Positions 1 to 6,202 of a DNA stretch of 13,117 bases are shown here, one piece after another (positions within the stretch are counted from its first letter, which is position 1; every line of letters starts with the position of its first letter). Below the pieces are notes generated by a model. The model made no database searches, was not told where the DNA came from, and worked only from the letters and a program-made list of their open reading frames with translations. The position numbers and the translations under genes were made by a program. The DNA is from Bacteroidetes bacterium SW_11_45_7. GTDB lineage: Bacteria > Bacteroidota > Bacteroidia > Chitinophagales > SW-11-45-7. The stretch is from NCBI GenBank assembly GCA_003022985.1, contig PXTV01000202.1:6264-19380 (forward strand), given 5' to 3'.

Positions 1-528
1 CCGTTTTCAAGCAATAAGGTGCAATCCATGCTGAATCTGGGTGACGATTATCGTCAATGGGGCAATGTGGGGAAGAAAGAGTTAGTGCCGGCCGGCCATG
101 AACTCAACAAGCCGGAGCATCTCTTCGATAAGATCGAGGACCGCGTAGTGGAAGAGCAGCGCGCCAAACTGGGCACGGGCGAGGACCAGGAGGATGAAGT
201 CCCTGACATCAGCATCGAGGACTTCCGGAAAATGGATATCCGGATCGGTACCATCAAGCAGGCCGAGAAGGTGCCCCAAGCGGATAAACTGCTGAAACTG
301 CAAGTGGAGATTGGCGATGAGATCCGTCAAGTGGTTTCCGGCATTGCCCGGCAATACGACCCCGAGCATATTACGGGCACCCAGGTTTGCCTTCTGGCCA
401 ACCTTGCTCCGCGGAAAGTAAAAGGCGTCCAGTCGCAGGGGATGATCCTTATGGCTGAGAACGATGATGGCGAATTGGCGTTTGTGAGCCCCATCAGCGT
501 GGTGAAGGACGGAAGTCCTGTTCGCTAA
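1..528 (+). CDS. metG: Methionyl-tRNA synthetase, C-terminal part (partial at 5' end)
   Basis: The open frame runs in from the window edge, so only the last ~175 residues are present and no start codon is visible. The GTG at 19 is an internal valine codon. The segment after an acidic linker (about residues 60-175) is the OB-fold tRNA-binding domain appended to many bacterial MetRS proteins. Its hallmarks are visible: DFRKMDIRIGTI, then a V-P-A-DKLLKLQV strand, RQVVSGIA, and LAPRKVKGVQSQGMIL. In the family this domain binds tRNA and aids dimerisation, while the catalytic Rossmann and anticodon-binding domains lie upstream. The preceding part (LGDDYRQWGN) fits the end of the anticodon-binding region. 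A stand-alone tRNA-binding protein is less likely because coding continues upstream of this domain. The codon use is GC-richer than that of the cas operon, as expected for a core gene. Confidence 0.93.
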   Translation, partial: PFSSNKVQSMLNLGDDYRQWGNVGKKELVPAGHELNKPEHLFDKIEDRVVEEQRAKLGTGEDQEDEVPDISIEDFRKMDIRIGTIKQAEKVPQADKLLKLQVEIGDEIRQVVSGIARQYDPEHITGTQVCLLANLAPRKVKGVQSQGMILMAENDDGELAFVSPISVVKDGSPVR

Positions 529-605
529 GCTGCTGAACGCCAGCAGATGAGCCATGCCCTTCCGTTCTTAAAATTTCCTTACCTTAGGCCCAAATTCTGA
601 GTAAC

Positions 606-1865
606 ATGCAATTCAAACTCATCTCTTGCAGCCTTCTTATAGCACTTTTGACAGCTTTTACGCTTTCCGCATCAGCGCAATGCAACGGGCGGTATAAGAA
701 CGTTCAATTCGACTCCCTCAATGTAACCAGCGACATCCAGTACGGCCAGAGCGTCAATCTGGAAGGTGATACCGTTGACTTACTGTTGGACGTTTACGAG
801 CCTGTCGGTGATACGCTCAACGAGCGGCCGTTGATCATTTTTGCTCATGGTGGGAGTTTCACAAGCGGGAGTAAAACAAATGGCGCTATTCAGGAGATCA
901 GTAGACGTATGGCCAAAAGAGGGTTTGTAACGGCTTCAATCAATTATCGTCTTACAAGTGCAGGTAATCTTGCCGATTCCGTAAAAATTGTCAAGGAAAC
1001 GATCATGGCTGCTCAGGACGGTAAAGCAGCCCTCCGGTTTTTCCGTAAAGATGCAGCTGTCAATGGCAATCAATTCAGGATAGATACGGACCAGATGTTT
1101 TTTGGCGGTAATTCAGCAGGGGCCATTCTTGCCCTTCATCTTGCCTACGCAGAATATGAAGATACCACCGTGATGAATGATGAAATTGAAACCCTTGCCA
1201 ATGAAGTCGGTGGTTTTGAAGGCAATAGCGGCAATCCCGGATATTCGTCAGATGTCGATGCAGTTGTCAATATGTCTGGTGCTCTGAAGAATGCAGCATA
1301 TTTGGATGCAAATGACCAACCGCTCCTCAGTCTTCACGGTACAAACGACCAGACAGTACCTTATGATCGTGGGCAAGTCTATCAGAGTATACCCTTTCAA
1401 CTCATAACTGTTGAAGGGAGCTCTCTCATCCATGAGCGTGCAGATACAGTAGGTGTGACGAACAGACTTAAAACATTTTACAGTGCCGGCCATTCCCCAT
1501 TTGTTAACGATACTGCTTACATGGATACCACGATCCGCGTGACAGCTGAATTTATGCAAAAGCGTTGCGATTGCTATCAGGTTACCGGCTTAGTTGCCCA
1601 AAATCCAATGGATGAGCCGTCCATTGATGTCTATCCTAATCCGGCTCCCGATCAATTTACAATTCGGCTACCTGAGGATAAGAACGGGCAAGCAGCCGAG
1701 CTTCAACTCCTCAATAATCAGGGCCAAATCGTGCGGCAAGCTTCTATCGGCAAGTATGACAGGCAATACCGATTGGAGCGTGGTAATCTGCCTGCCGGGT
1801 TGTATCATCTTTCAATCAGGCAGGAAGGTGGAGATCCCTTGCAGGAAAAAGTGGTACTTCAATAA
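606..1865 (+). CDS. Secreted alpha/beta-hydrolase (carboxylesterase-like) with type IX sorting domain
   Basis: The 419-residue product begins with a signal peptide: basic n-region (K4), hydrophobic stretch 6-20, and a likely cut after ASA at 22-24. An alpha/beta-hydrolase fold follows. The oxyanion-hole motif HGG is at 81-83 and the nucleophile elbow G-N-S-A-G puts Ser170 as nucleophile. Asp248 (GTNDQTVPY) and His296 (SAGHSPF) complete a plausible triad. This matches the esterase/lipase group of the HSL or carboxylesterase type; the substrate cannot be told. The C-terminus (about 340-419) is a Por secretion-system sorting domain, with VYPNPAPDQFTI near 342, GLYHLSI, and a final KVVLQ. The protein is therefore probably exported by the Sec system and then by T9SS, to the surface or the medium. 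The ATG at 606 is chosen because the signal peptide begins there. It appears monocistronic. Confidence 0.88.
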   Translation: MQFKLISCSLLIALLTAFTLSASAQCNGRYKNVQFDSLNVTSDIQYGQSVNLEGDTVDLLLDVYEPVGDTLNERPLIIFAHGGSFTSGSKTNGAIQEISRRMAKRGFVTASINYRLTSAGNLADSVKIVKETIMAAQDGKAALRFFRKDAAVNGNQFRIDTDQMFFGGNSAGAILALHLAYAEYEDTTVMNDEIETLANEVGGFEGNSGNPGYSSDVDAVVNMSGALKNAAYLDANDQPLLSLHGTNDQTVPYDRGQVYQSIPFQLITVEGSSLIHERADTVGVTNRLKTFYSAGHSPFVNDTAYMDTTIRVTAEFMQKRCDCYQVTGLVAQNPMDEPSIDVYPNPAPDQFTIRLPEDKNGQAAELQLLNNQGQIVRQASIGKYDRQYRLERGNLPAGLYHLSIRQEGGDPLQEKVVLQ

Positions 1866-1945
1866 TGACCGGGCGTCAACGCTGGTAATTCTTGTGACTG
1901 CCGATTGTTTCGGCTAATGACTACTTTTGTAAGCGGTGATGACCT

Positions 1946-2018
1946 GGCCCCGTAGTTCAACCGGATAGAACTGGAGCCTCCTAAGCTTCAAATCCAGGTT
2001 CGAGTCCTGGCGGGGTCA
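1946..2018 (+). tRNA. tRNA-Arg (anticodon CCT)
   Basis: The full cloverleaf can be folded by eye. The acceptor stem GGCCCCG pairs with CGGGGTC with one G-U. The D-stem is GTTC/GAAC and the anticodon stem GGAGC/GCTTC with one G-U. The anticodon loop CTCCTAA gives anticodon CCT (1980-1982), which reads AGG. A four-base variable region is followed by T-stem CCAGG/CCTGG with loop TTCGAGT. The discriminator is A at 2018. CCA is not encoded, as is common in Bacteroidota. A terminator-like hairpin follows 27 bases later. The gene sits at the core/accessory boundary, a classic place for island integration. Confidence 0.95.
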
Positions 2019-2041
2019 CTTCCTATTAGACAGGCTTTTAT

Positions 2042-2076
2042 AAAACCCGCCACAATTGCACGTTATGGCGGGCTTT
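2042..2076 (+). terminator. Rho-independent terminator-like hairpin after tRNA-Arg
   Basis: CCCGCCA (2046-2052) pairs with TGGCGGG (2066-2072) around a 13-base loop. The stem is preceded by AAAA and followed by CTTTCTGTT. It probably ends the tRNA transcript. The flanking A and T tracts mean it could also work on the other strand. Confidence 0.7.
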
Positions 2077-2080
2077 CTGT

Positions 2081-2450
2081 TAGCCAGCGCTTTCCTATTT
2101 TTCCGGACTTTGCCGGGGTATTGTTGTCCCAATCATTACCCATAAAGTTGGGCTAAGGTTCTTGTAATGCATTCCCCACACACTCAATTGACAAGTGTTC
2201 CAATCATCATCTACAAAACAAACTTGAACCCGAAACGAAGGCATCATCACACCAGGTTACTCGTTAAGGAAGGCAAACCAACAAGGTGATTTTATGAAAA
2301 AACTTGTTGGTATAAGCTATTCGGTATCTGCATTTGGCTAAAAAAATAAACCCGCATTATCTTGTGAGCCGGGAGCTTCCGCCATCAATTGGTGACTGCC
2401 GGAGATTTATCTTCATTGAGGTATTTGAGCTATAATAACCAATCCACCAT
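2081..2450. other. Gene-free stretch upstream of cas6
   Basis: No convincing open frame, RNA gene or CRISPR repeat is visible on either strand. It is neither tandemly repetitive nor strongly AT-skewed. The only structure I can support is an inverted repeat of 9-base arms, ACCAACAAG (2277-2285) and CTTGTTGGT (2303-2311), with a 17-base loop and no T-run. A leader or small RNA of the cas6 transcript, or decayed sequence next to the tRNA, are both possible. I looked specifically for repeats of 25-40 bases with regular spacing and found none. Confidence 0.5.
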
Positions 2451-2482
2451 TTTTGGCAATTGTATCGAATGCTTATATTTAT
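2451..2482 (+). promoter_or_regulatory. Putative cas6 promoter (TTTTGG ... TATATTTAT)
   Basis: TTTTGG at 2451-2456 and TATATTTAT at 2474-2482 resemble the Bacteroidota -33 (TTTG) and -7 (TAnnTTTG) boxes with suitable spacing. They end about 20 bases before the cas6 ATG. ATTGT at 2459-2463 lies 15 bases (start to start) before TATATTTAT. The same pair recurs upstream of cas5. Confidence 0.45.
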
Positions 2483-2502
2483 ACCAACCCTAAGATCATA
2501 GT

Positions 2503-3330
2503 ATGCGCTTTCAATTAACACTCACTTGTAACCCGCCCCAGATCATTCCTTTGAATTACCAGTACCCATTGTCCGCTTGGATATACAAGGTTTTTAGCCG
2601 GGCCGATGAGCGCTTTGCCAACTGGCTTCATCAGTATGGCTATCAATTTACCGGCAACAGGAAATTCAAGCTATTTACATTTTCCCAGCTCAACACGCCC
2701 AAATCCCAACTGACTAAGGATAAACAATACCTGCGACTGAACAGCCCAACTAATACACTTATTTTGAGCTTTTATATGGAAGAAGCCGCCAGCAATTTCG
2801 TGAAGGGGCTTTTTCAAGACCAGGAGATGTATTTAGGCGACAGGCGAGAAGGTGGTCGATTCCGGGTTCACACAGTGGAACGGCTGGAGGAGCCATCATT
2901 CGGCTCAGAAGCTGATTTTCGTGCCATCTCGCCTATTGTTGTCTCGCTGCCAAAAGAGCGCACTGAGCGGTTGTATGCGCAATACCTCTCGCCAGAGGAC
3001 GAGGGCTATGGCCGCCTTTTGATCGACAACCTCGTGCGTAGATACGCTGCTGCCAATCAGCGAATAGCCGGTTTATCATTTGAAAACGGTACAGAAGAAG
3101 CCCTGCTCGATTTACCGTTCGATCCGGCCCAATGCTCCTTTGAACTGCTGAGCAAGACAAAGTCCGGGTTACAGACCATCAAAGGAGGGACGCCCCGGGA
3201 AAGCAAGGTTCGTGGTTATTTCTACCGCTTTCGGCTTCGCGCACCTGCCGACCTCCTTCAATTTGCCCATGCAGCCGGTTTCGGTGAAAAAGGGAGTACC
3301 GGCTTTGGATGTGTTGAGGTGGATAGCTAA
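2503..3330 (+). CDS. cas6: Cas6 crRNA-processing endoribonuclease
   Basis: The 275-residue product has the usual length and both ends of the Cas6 RAMP family. The N-terminal part has the NYQYPLSAWIYKV strand-helix (18-30), then WLHQYGY with His43 at the place of the catalytic histidine, then KLFTFSQL. The C-terminus carries the glycine-rich RAMP loop G-F-G-E-K-G-S-T-G-F-G-C (259-270), followed by VEV. In the family, Cas6 cuts the pre-crRNA within each repeat and often stays bound to the 3' hairpin of the crRNA in type I-B systems. The gene lies alone, about 2.9 kb upstream of the other cas genes, and is GC-richer than they are. It may therefore have a different recent history, or may serve more than one array. 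A shared promoter-like element (see upstream) suggests coordinated expression with cas5-cas3. Confidence 0.92.
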   Translation: MRFQLTLTCNPPQIIPLNYQYPLSAWIYKVFSRADERFANWLHQYGYQFTGNRKFKLFTFSQLNTPKSQLTKDKQYLRLNSPTNTLILSFYMEEAASNFVKGLFQDQEMYLGDRREGGRFRVHTVERLEEPSFGSEADFRAISPIVVSLPKERTERLYAQYLSPEDEGYGRLLIDNLVRRYAAANQRIAGLSFENGTEEALLDLPFDPAQCSFELLSKTKSGLQTIKGGTPRESKVRGYFYRFRLRAPADLLQFAHAAGFGEKGSTGFGCVEVDS

Positions 3331-3397
3331 GCCAGAATTCGCTTGTTCTTAACCCTCCCAATAGCATCATATTCATCTTATTGATCCTGTCAGCGAT

Positions 3398-3424
3398 ACT
3401 TTTCCACTGACACTACCTGTCACT
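3398..3424 (+). repeat. 27-bp direct repeat, copy A, with TGACA-N5-TGTCA palindrome
   Basis: ACTTTTCCACTGACA, five variable bases, then TGTCACT. An identical frame recurs at 5930-5956, with differences only in the five-base spacer. The inner part is an inverted repeat, as in many operators for dimeric regulators. It lies just upstream of the HIRAN gene, and TAGCTTTG (3434-3441), a good TAnnTTTG -7 box, follows nine bases later. Confidence 0.75.
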
Positions 3425-3433
3425 ATTCCCCAT

Positions 3434-3441
3434 TAGCTTTG
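3434..3441 (+). promoter_or_regulatory. Putative -7 box of the HIRAN gene
   Basis: TAGCTTTG matches the Bacteroidota TAnnTTTG consensus and lies 23 bases before the HIRAN ATG. No TTTG box is found at the expected distance upstream. That place is taken by the TGACA-N5-TGTCA palindrome, which suggests control by an activator or repressor. Confidence 0.4.
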
Positions 3442-3464
3442 TCTGTTGTAAAAATGAGCAGGCC

Positions 3465-3848
3465 ATGAACAGGCGGACAGTACTCCAACGCATTGCAACA
3501 ACCATCAGCACCGGCTGGCTTTCTCTTGCCTTCGCTGGCAGCACCTCCATCAGCCAGGTACTCTATACGGAATACGTGGCCGGGTACCAGTATGCACCTG
3601 TTATGAAGCACGAGCACAAGATCACGAAGGGCGATCCGCTGCGCCTTGTCCGCGAGCCCGAGAACCCCTATGACAACCGCGCCATTGCCATCTATTGGCG
3701 CCACGTGCGAGTTGGTTACATCCGCATGGTTGACAACCGTGTGCTGACCAGCATGATGGACCAGCAAATGCCGCTCCTGGCAAGAGTTAAGGAAATCGAC
3801 CTCCAGGCGCCCACCTGGGAGCGCCTGACGGTTGAAGTAGGTGTGTAG
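3465..3848 (+). CDS. HIRAN domain protein with Tat/Sec-like N-terminus
   Basis: A HIRAN domain fills residues about 33-125 of this 127-residue protein. The typical motifs are LVREPENPYDNRAIAI (61-76) and VRVGYIRMVDNRVL (81-94). HIRAN domains of HLTF/Rad5 helicases bind DNA 3' ends; stand-alone bacterial versions are largely uncharacterised. The N-terminus, MNRRTVLQR followed by a hydrophobic stretch with AFAGS (22-26), looks like a twin-arginine or Sec signal. That is odd for a DNA-binding role. The alternative is that the extension is not cleaved, or that translation starts later, but there is no in-frame ATG between it and the domain. It stands between cas6 and the WYL regulator. A strong terminator 100 bases downstream suggests its own transcript. 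Confidence 0.82.
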   Translation: MNRRTVLQRIATTISTGWLSLAFAGSTSISQVLYTEYVAGYQYAPVMKHEHKITKGDPLRLVREPENPYDNRAIAIYWRHVRVGYIRMVDNRVLTSMMDQQMPLLARVKEIDLQAPTWERLTVEVGV

Positions 3849-3955
3849 GCACTGTCTTGGATGAATAGTCGGATTTTGTTATATTTTATATCTTACATCC
3901 TGTGTAACCCATCAGTCTATTTGTTTTTACTTCCTAAGCAATGATAAGCAGTTTT

Positions 3956-3993
3956 GCCACTCCCGATGATTTCCATCGGGAGTGGCTATTTTA
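3956..3993 (+). terminator. Strong intrinsic terminator after the HIRAN gene
   Basis: A perfect 13-base-pair stem, GCCACTCCCGATG (3956-3968) with CATCGGGAGTGGC (3974-3986), has a five-base loop and is followed by TATTTTA. TTTT before the stem gives partial function on the other strand too. It isolates the WYL gene from upstream transcription. Confidence 0.85.
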
Positions 3994-4011
3994 CTGAGAC
4001 TGAGTAGTTAC

Positions 4012-4068
4012 CATCTTGTAAATCATGTCCATCCTGTCCATTACCTTCATCTTGTGAATCCTGTAACC
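4012..4068 (+). repeat. Degenerate CATCYTGT repeat cluster before the WYL gene
   Basis: CATCTTGTAAAT at 4012 and CATCTTGTGAAT at 4048 are 36 bases apart. Related words, CATGTCCATCCTGTCC and CCTGTAACC, lie between and after them. A further related word, CATCCTGTGTAACC, occurs near 3896. The cluster ends seven bases before the WYL ATG. I recall similar CTTGTAAATC/CCTGTCCAT words from Bacteroidota intergenic DNA, but cannot verify that here. Confidence 0.5.
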
Positions 4069-4074
4069 ATAGCT

Positions 4075-4952
4075 ATGCACGACTTCAGAAAGCTCTACAC
4101 GCTCTTACAAATGATCGCCCTCCTCAGCAAGTCCGAGGGCTACGCTGTTAATCGCCTTGCCCGCAAGTACGATATGAGCACGCGCAACATCTACCGCTAT
4201 ATCGATCTGCTGAAGGAGAGTGGCTTCTACCTGGAAAAGGATAGCGATCACCGCTACAAGATCACCGGAGCTGGCGAAATGTTGCAGGAAGAAGGCGTCA
4301 CGTTTTCCCTGGAAGAAGCCGGTATCATCAAGGATGCTGTGATGGCTGTTCATGACGCCCATCCGCTGCGCAACAACATCCTGGCCAAACTCTTTGCCCA
4401 TTCCGACCTCGATGCCGCTGCCGAGCTGATCTACAACAAACTTGTGGGTCAAACCATCGCTACACTCACCCAAGCCATTCAGGAAAAACGGCAAGTAATC
4501 CTGCGCAGCTATCATTCACACAGCAGTGAAACCATTGCCGACCGCTTGGTGGAGCCCATCGCCTTTGTGAACAACATGCGCTATTTTACCGCCTATGAGC
4601 CGATAGCCAGCAGGTGCTTCAATTCAAGCCCGACCGTGTTGGTCAAGCGCAGCTCTGCGAAACCGATCAGCAGCACGTTCACCGCCACACCATCAATCAT
4701 CCTGACGCCTTTGGGATGAACGGGGAGCCTGTGGCAGAAGTACACCTAAAGCTGTCACCCCGTGCTGCCAACTTGCTGAAGGAAGAATTTCCTGCGGCAA
4801 CTGCCATTTGGCGGGGCGAAGTGAAAGGATTTGAAGGTGTGGGACGTTTCGTGCTTGGATTCCCCGGTGAGGTGGAAGCGTTGGCCCCGCAAAGACTGAT
4901 CGATTACCTTCATGAGAAGCGCTCCCTGGCCGCCCGGTTGAAGGAGGGGTAG
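4075..4952 (+). pseudogene. WYL-domain transcriptional regulator, frameshifted near 4602
   Basis: The N-terminal part (frame 1) has a DeoR/HTH_11-like winged helix: YAVNRLARKYDMSTRNIYRYIDLLKESGF, about residues 22-50. A WYL domain follows, up to VEPIAFVNNMRYFTAYEP (residue 176, base 4602). The frame then turns to nonsense. The WYL continuation DSQQVLQFKPDRVGQ and the C-terminal WCX-like part run in frame 3 from 4602 to the TAG at 4952. One missing C (GAGCCGAT for GAGCCCGAT) explains this exactly. Restoring it gives about 292 residues, a normal length. It is either a young pseudogene or a sequencing error. WYL proteins bind nucleotide-like ligands, and several regulate CRISPR-Cas or other defence loci. 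Its place between cas6 and cas5 suggests such a role. The ATG at 4075 is chosen because upstream residues match no family and lie in the terminator and repeat cluster. Confidence 0.85.
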
Positions 4953-4986
4953 CTTGAGGTTGGCAGGGATGTTTAGGCACTCTCGG

Positions 4987-5000
4987 ACATTAGCTAATGT
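4987..5000. promoter_or_regulatory. Perfect 14-bp palindrome, possible operator
   Basis: ACATTAGCTAATGT equals its own reverse complement. It lies about 60 bases upstream of the antitoxin-like gene, where an autorepressing antitoxin would bind. The role is inferred from position alone. Confidence 0.35.
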
Positions 5001-5060
5001 TATCTCATAAAAGCGGTAAATTCGAGTAAACAAGTAGTAACATGAACTAAAGATGAAGCC

Positions 5061-5261
5061 ATGAAAACTTTGATCGTAACGCCTGATAAAGACCGGGAAT
5101 TGCAATTCCTCAAAGAGCTGTTGGGCAAACTTGGTTATCCTGTGCAAGAACTCACACAAGAGGAAGCTGAAGATGCGGGATTATTAACCGCGATGGTTCG
5201 TGAAAAGAAAGAGGATTATGTCTCTGAAGAAGAGGTGAGGCAAGAATTGCGGAAGAAATGA
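5061..5261 (+). CDS. Small antitoxin-like protein, orphan
   Basis: The 66-residue product is acidic and helical with a basic end (RQELRKK). It begins with a strand-like MKTLIVTPDKDRELQFLKELLGKLGY and continues with ELTQEEAEDAGLLTAMVREKK and a second acidic segment. This layout resembles small Bacteroidota antitoxins that accompany RelE/ParE toxins, but I cannot assign a named family. No intact toxin follows. Instead an ATG overlaps its stop (ATGA, 5258), has a good ribosome site (GGAAG), and reads MKVLFD before TAA. That may be the stump of a lost toxin. The gene shares direction and close spacing (61 bases) with the DUF433 gene downstream and could be co-transcribed with it. Confidence 0.6.
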   Translation: MKTLIVTPDKDRELQFLKELLGKLGYPVQELTQEEAEDAGLLTAMVREKKEDYVSEEEVRQELRKK

Positions 5262-5322
5262 AAGTATTGTTTGACTAAATGCAATGGTTGAGAAGGAAAC
5301 CATCAGATAGCGAAATAGTGAA

Positions 5323-5553
5323 ATGGATACACAAGAACTGCTCAAACGAATAACAATTGAACCCGGCAAGCGCAGTGGCCAACCGTGCATAAGAGGCATG
5401 CGCATAACCGTGTACGATATTCTCAGCTACCTGGCTGCAGGCATGAGCCAGGAAGAGATATTGGAAGACTTTCCCTACCTGGAAAAGGAAGATATTCTGG
5501 CTTCCCTGGCCTTTGCAGCGGAAATGGGCAACCAAACGATCATTGCTTCCTAA
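5323..5553 (+). CDS. DUF433 family antitoxin (VapB45-like)
   Basis: The 76-residue product shows the DUF433 signature from end to end. It has a short lead (LLKRITIEPGKRSG), then QPCIRGMRITVYDILSYLAAGMS (20-42), EEILEDFPYL (44-53), and a final EDILASLAFAAEMG helix. DUF433 proteins carry a winged-helix-like DNA-binding fold. They are the usual antitoxin partner of DUF5615 PIN-like toxins, binding both the toxin and their own promoter. The next gene is such a toxin, in the same frame and 45 bases downstream, so this is a canonical pair. The ATG at 5323 gives the normal length. Confidence 0.85.
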   Translation: MDTQELLKRITIEPGKRSGQPCIRGMRITVYDILSYLAAGMSQEEILEDFPYLEKEDILASLAFAAEMGNQTIIAS

Positions 5554-5598
5554 CAGATCATCAATCGTTCAAAAATACAGTCATTTCCCAGTGGTTTT

Positions 5599-5928
5599 TT
5601 GCTTGACAACATGATTGCACCCAGAGTGTGTGCATTCCTGTTTCAGCTTTTACATAATTGCCAACATGTTCGCGATGCGGGTTTGATAGAACAGCCGGAT
5701 GTTTCGATTGCTGATTATGCTCTTGAGCACAATTTAACAATCGTCACGAAGGACAAAGATTTTTACTGGCTGAGTGTTGACCGACCCAATAGCCCAAAAG
5801 TTATCTGGGTTCAAACAGGCAATTTAACGACAAACCAACTGATTCATTTGTTGGAAAACCATGAAAATATGATCCAGGAATTTCTCCGTTCCAATCGACT
5901 GTTTTTGCTTATCAGGAAAGTTGGGTAA
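5599..5928 (+). CDS. DUF5615 PIN-like toxin (VapC45-like), start codon abnormal
   Basis: The frame encodes a DUF5615/Mut7-C-like PIN fold. Visible motifs are LLDN (first acidic residue), HVRDAGL (23-29), SIADYALEHNLTIVTKDKDF with Asp52 and Asp54, and KVIWVQTGN. The family is expected to act as an RNase neutralised by the DUF433 partner. Intact relatives begin M-x-F-L-L-D-N. Here the in-frame codons before LLDN read S-G-F without an ATG. The best start in frame is TTG at 5599, which keeps the Asp but trims the first strand and has no clear ribosome site. If the run of six T at 5595-5600 had one more, a GTG at 5591 would give MVFLLDNM, a normal start. The toxin may therefore be weakly expressed or inactivated, or the run may be miscalled. 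The end and the remaining motifs are intact. Confidence 0.75.
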   Translation: MLDNMIAPRVCAFLFQLLHNCQHVRDAGLIEQPDVSIADYALEHNLTIVTKDKDFYWLSVDRPNSPKVIWVQTGNLTTNQLIHLLENHENMIQEFLRSNRLFLLIRKVG

Positions 5929-5929
5929 A

Positions 5930-5956
5930 ACTTTTCCACTGACAACAGTTGTCACT
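5930..5956 (+). repeat. 27-bp direct repeat, copy B
   Basis: ACTTTTCCACTGACA, spacer ACAGT, TGTCACT: the same as copy A (3398-3424) outside the five-base spacer and in the same orientation. Here the palindrome extends to TGACAAC-A-GTTGTCA. Nine bases later comes TACCTTCA, in the place of TAGCTTTG after copy A. It begins two bases after the toxin stop codon. Confidence 0.75.
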
Positions 5957-6018
5957 CCCTTCGCCTACCTTCATGCTCGGATAAGGATTTGCCATAAGTG
6001 AAATGACTTCCTCACCAA

Positions 6019-6049
6019 AACCTTCAAGGTTTCGGAAACCTTGAAGGTT
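6019..6049. repeat. 14-bp perfect inverted repeat with 3-base loop
   Basis: AACCTTCAAGGTTT (6019-6032), loop CGG, AAACCTTGAAGGTT (6036-6049). It is GC-moderate and lacks a T-run, so it is a weak terminator candidate at best. Palindromes of this wording look like a dispersed intergenic REP-type element. Position between the toxin gene and the cas5 promoter would let it insulate the two transcripts. Confidence 0.7.
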
Positions 6050-6090
6050 GAAAGGGGGAGCTAAAGCCGGGCAAAAAATGATATGGTGGA

Positions 6091-6122
6091 TTGGGATGGA
6101 TTGTGAGAATTTGTATATTTAT
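6091..6122 (+). promoter_or_regulatory. Putative promoter of the cas5-cas3 operon
   Basis: TTGGG at 6091, ATTGT at 6100-6104 and TATATTTAT at 6114-6122 mirror the region before cas6. There, ATTGT precedes the same nonamer by 15 bases, against 14 here. The cas5 ATG is 80 bases further on, leaving an AT-rich untranslated leader. This is the only promoter-like site I see for the four-gene operon. Confidence 0.45.
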
Positions 6123-6202
6123 GGCCATAATCACCTTTTTTCAAAAAGAACGCTATTAAATTAACAATAAATATTATTGAATAAAGAATAGAATGACAAT
6201 TA

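Noticed and set aside
2081..2502. Possible CRISPR array upstream of cas6
   Set aside because: No sequence of repeat length recurs at regular spacing; only a single 9-bp hairpin is seen.
4012..4068. CATCTTGT cluster as a CRISPR-like array
   Set aside because: Units are short, degenerate and lack spacers of constant length; better described as a degenerate intergenic repeat.
3982..4074. Upstream extension of the WYL frame from an ATG-less start at 3982
   Set aside because: It begins inside the terminator stem and crosses the repeat cluster; the recognisable regulator starts at ATG 4075.
3845..4983. Repeated word TAGGCACT after the HIRAN gene and after the WYL gene
   Set aside because: Only about eight identical bases with loose flanks; too short to call a repeat.
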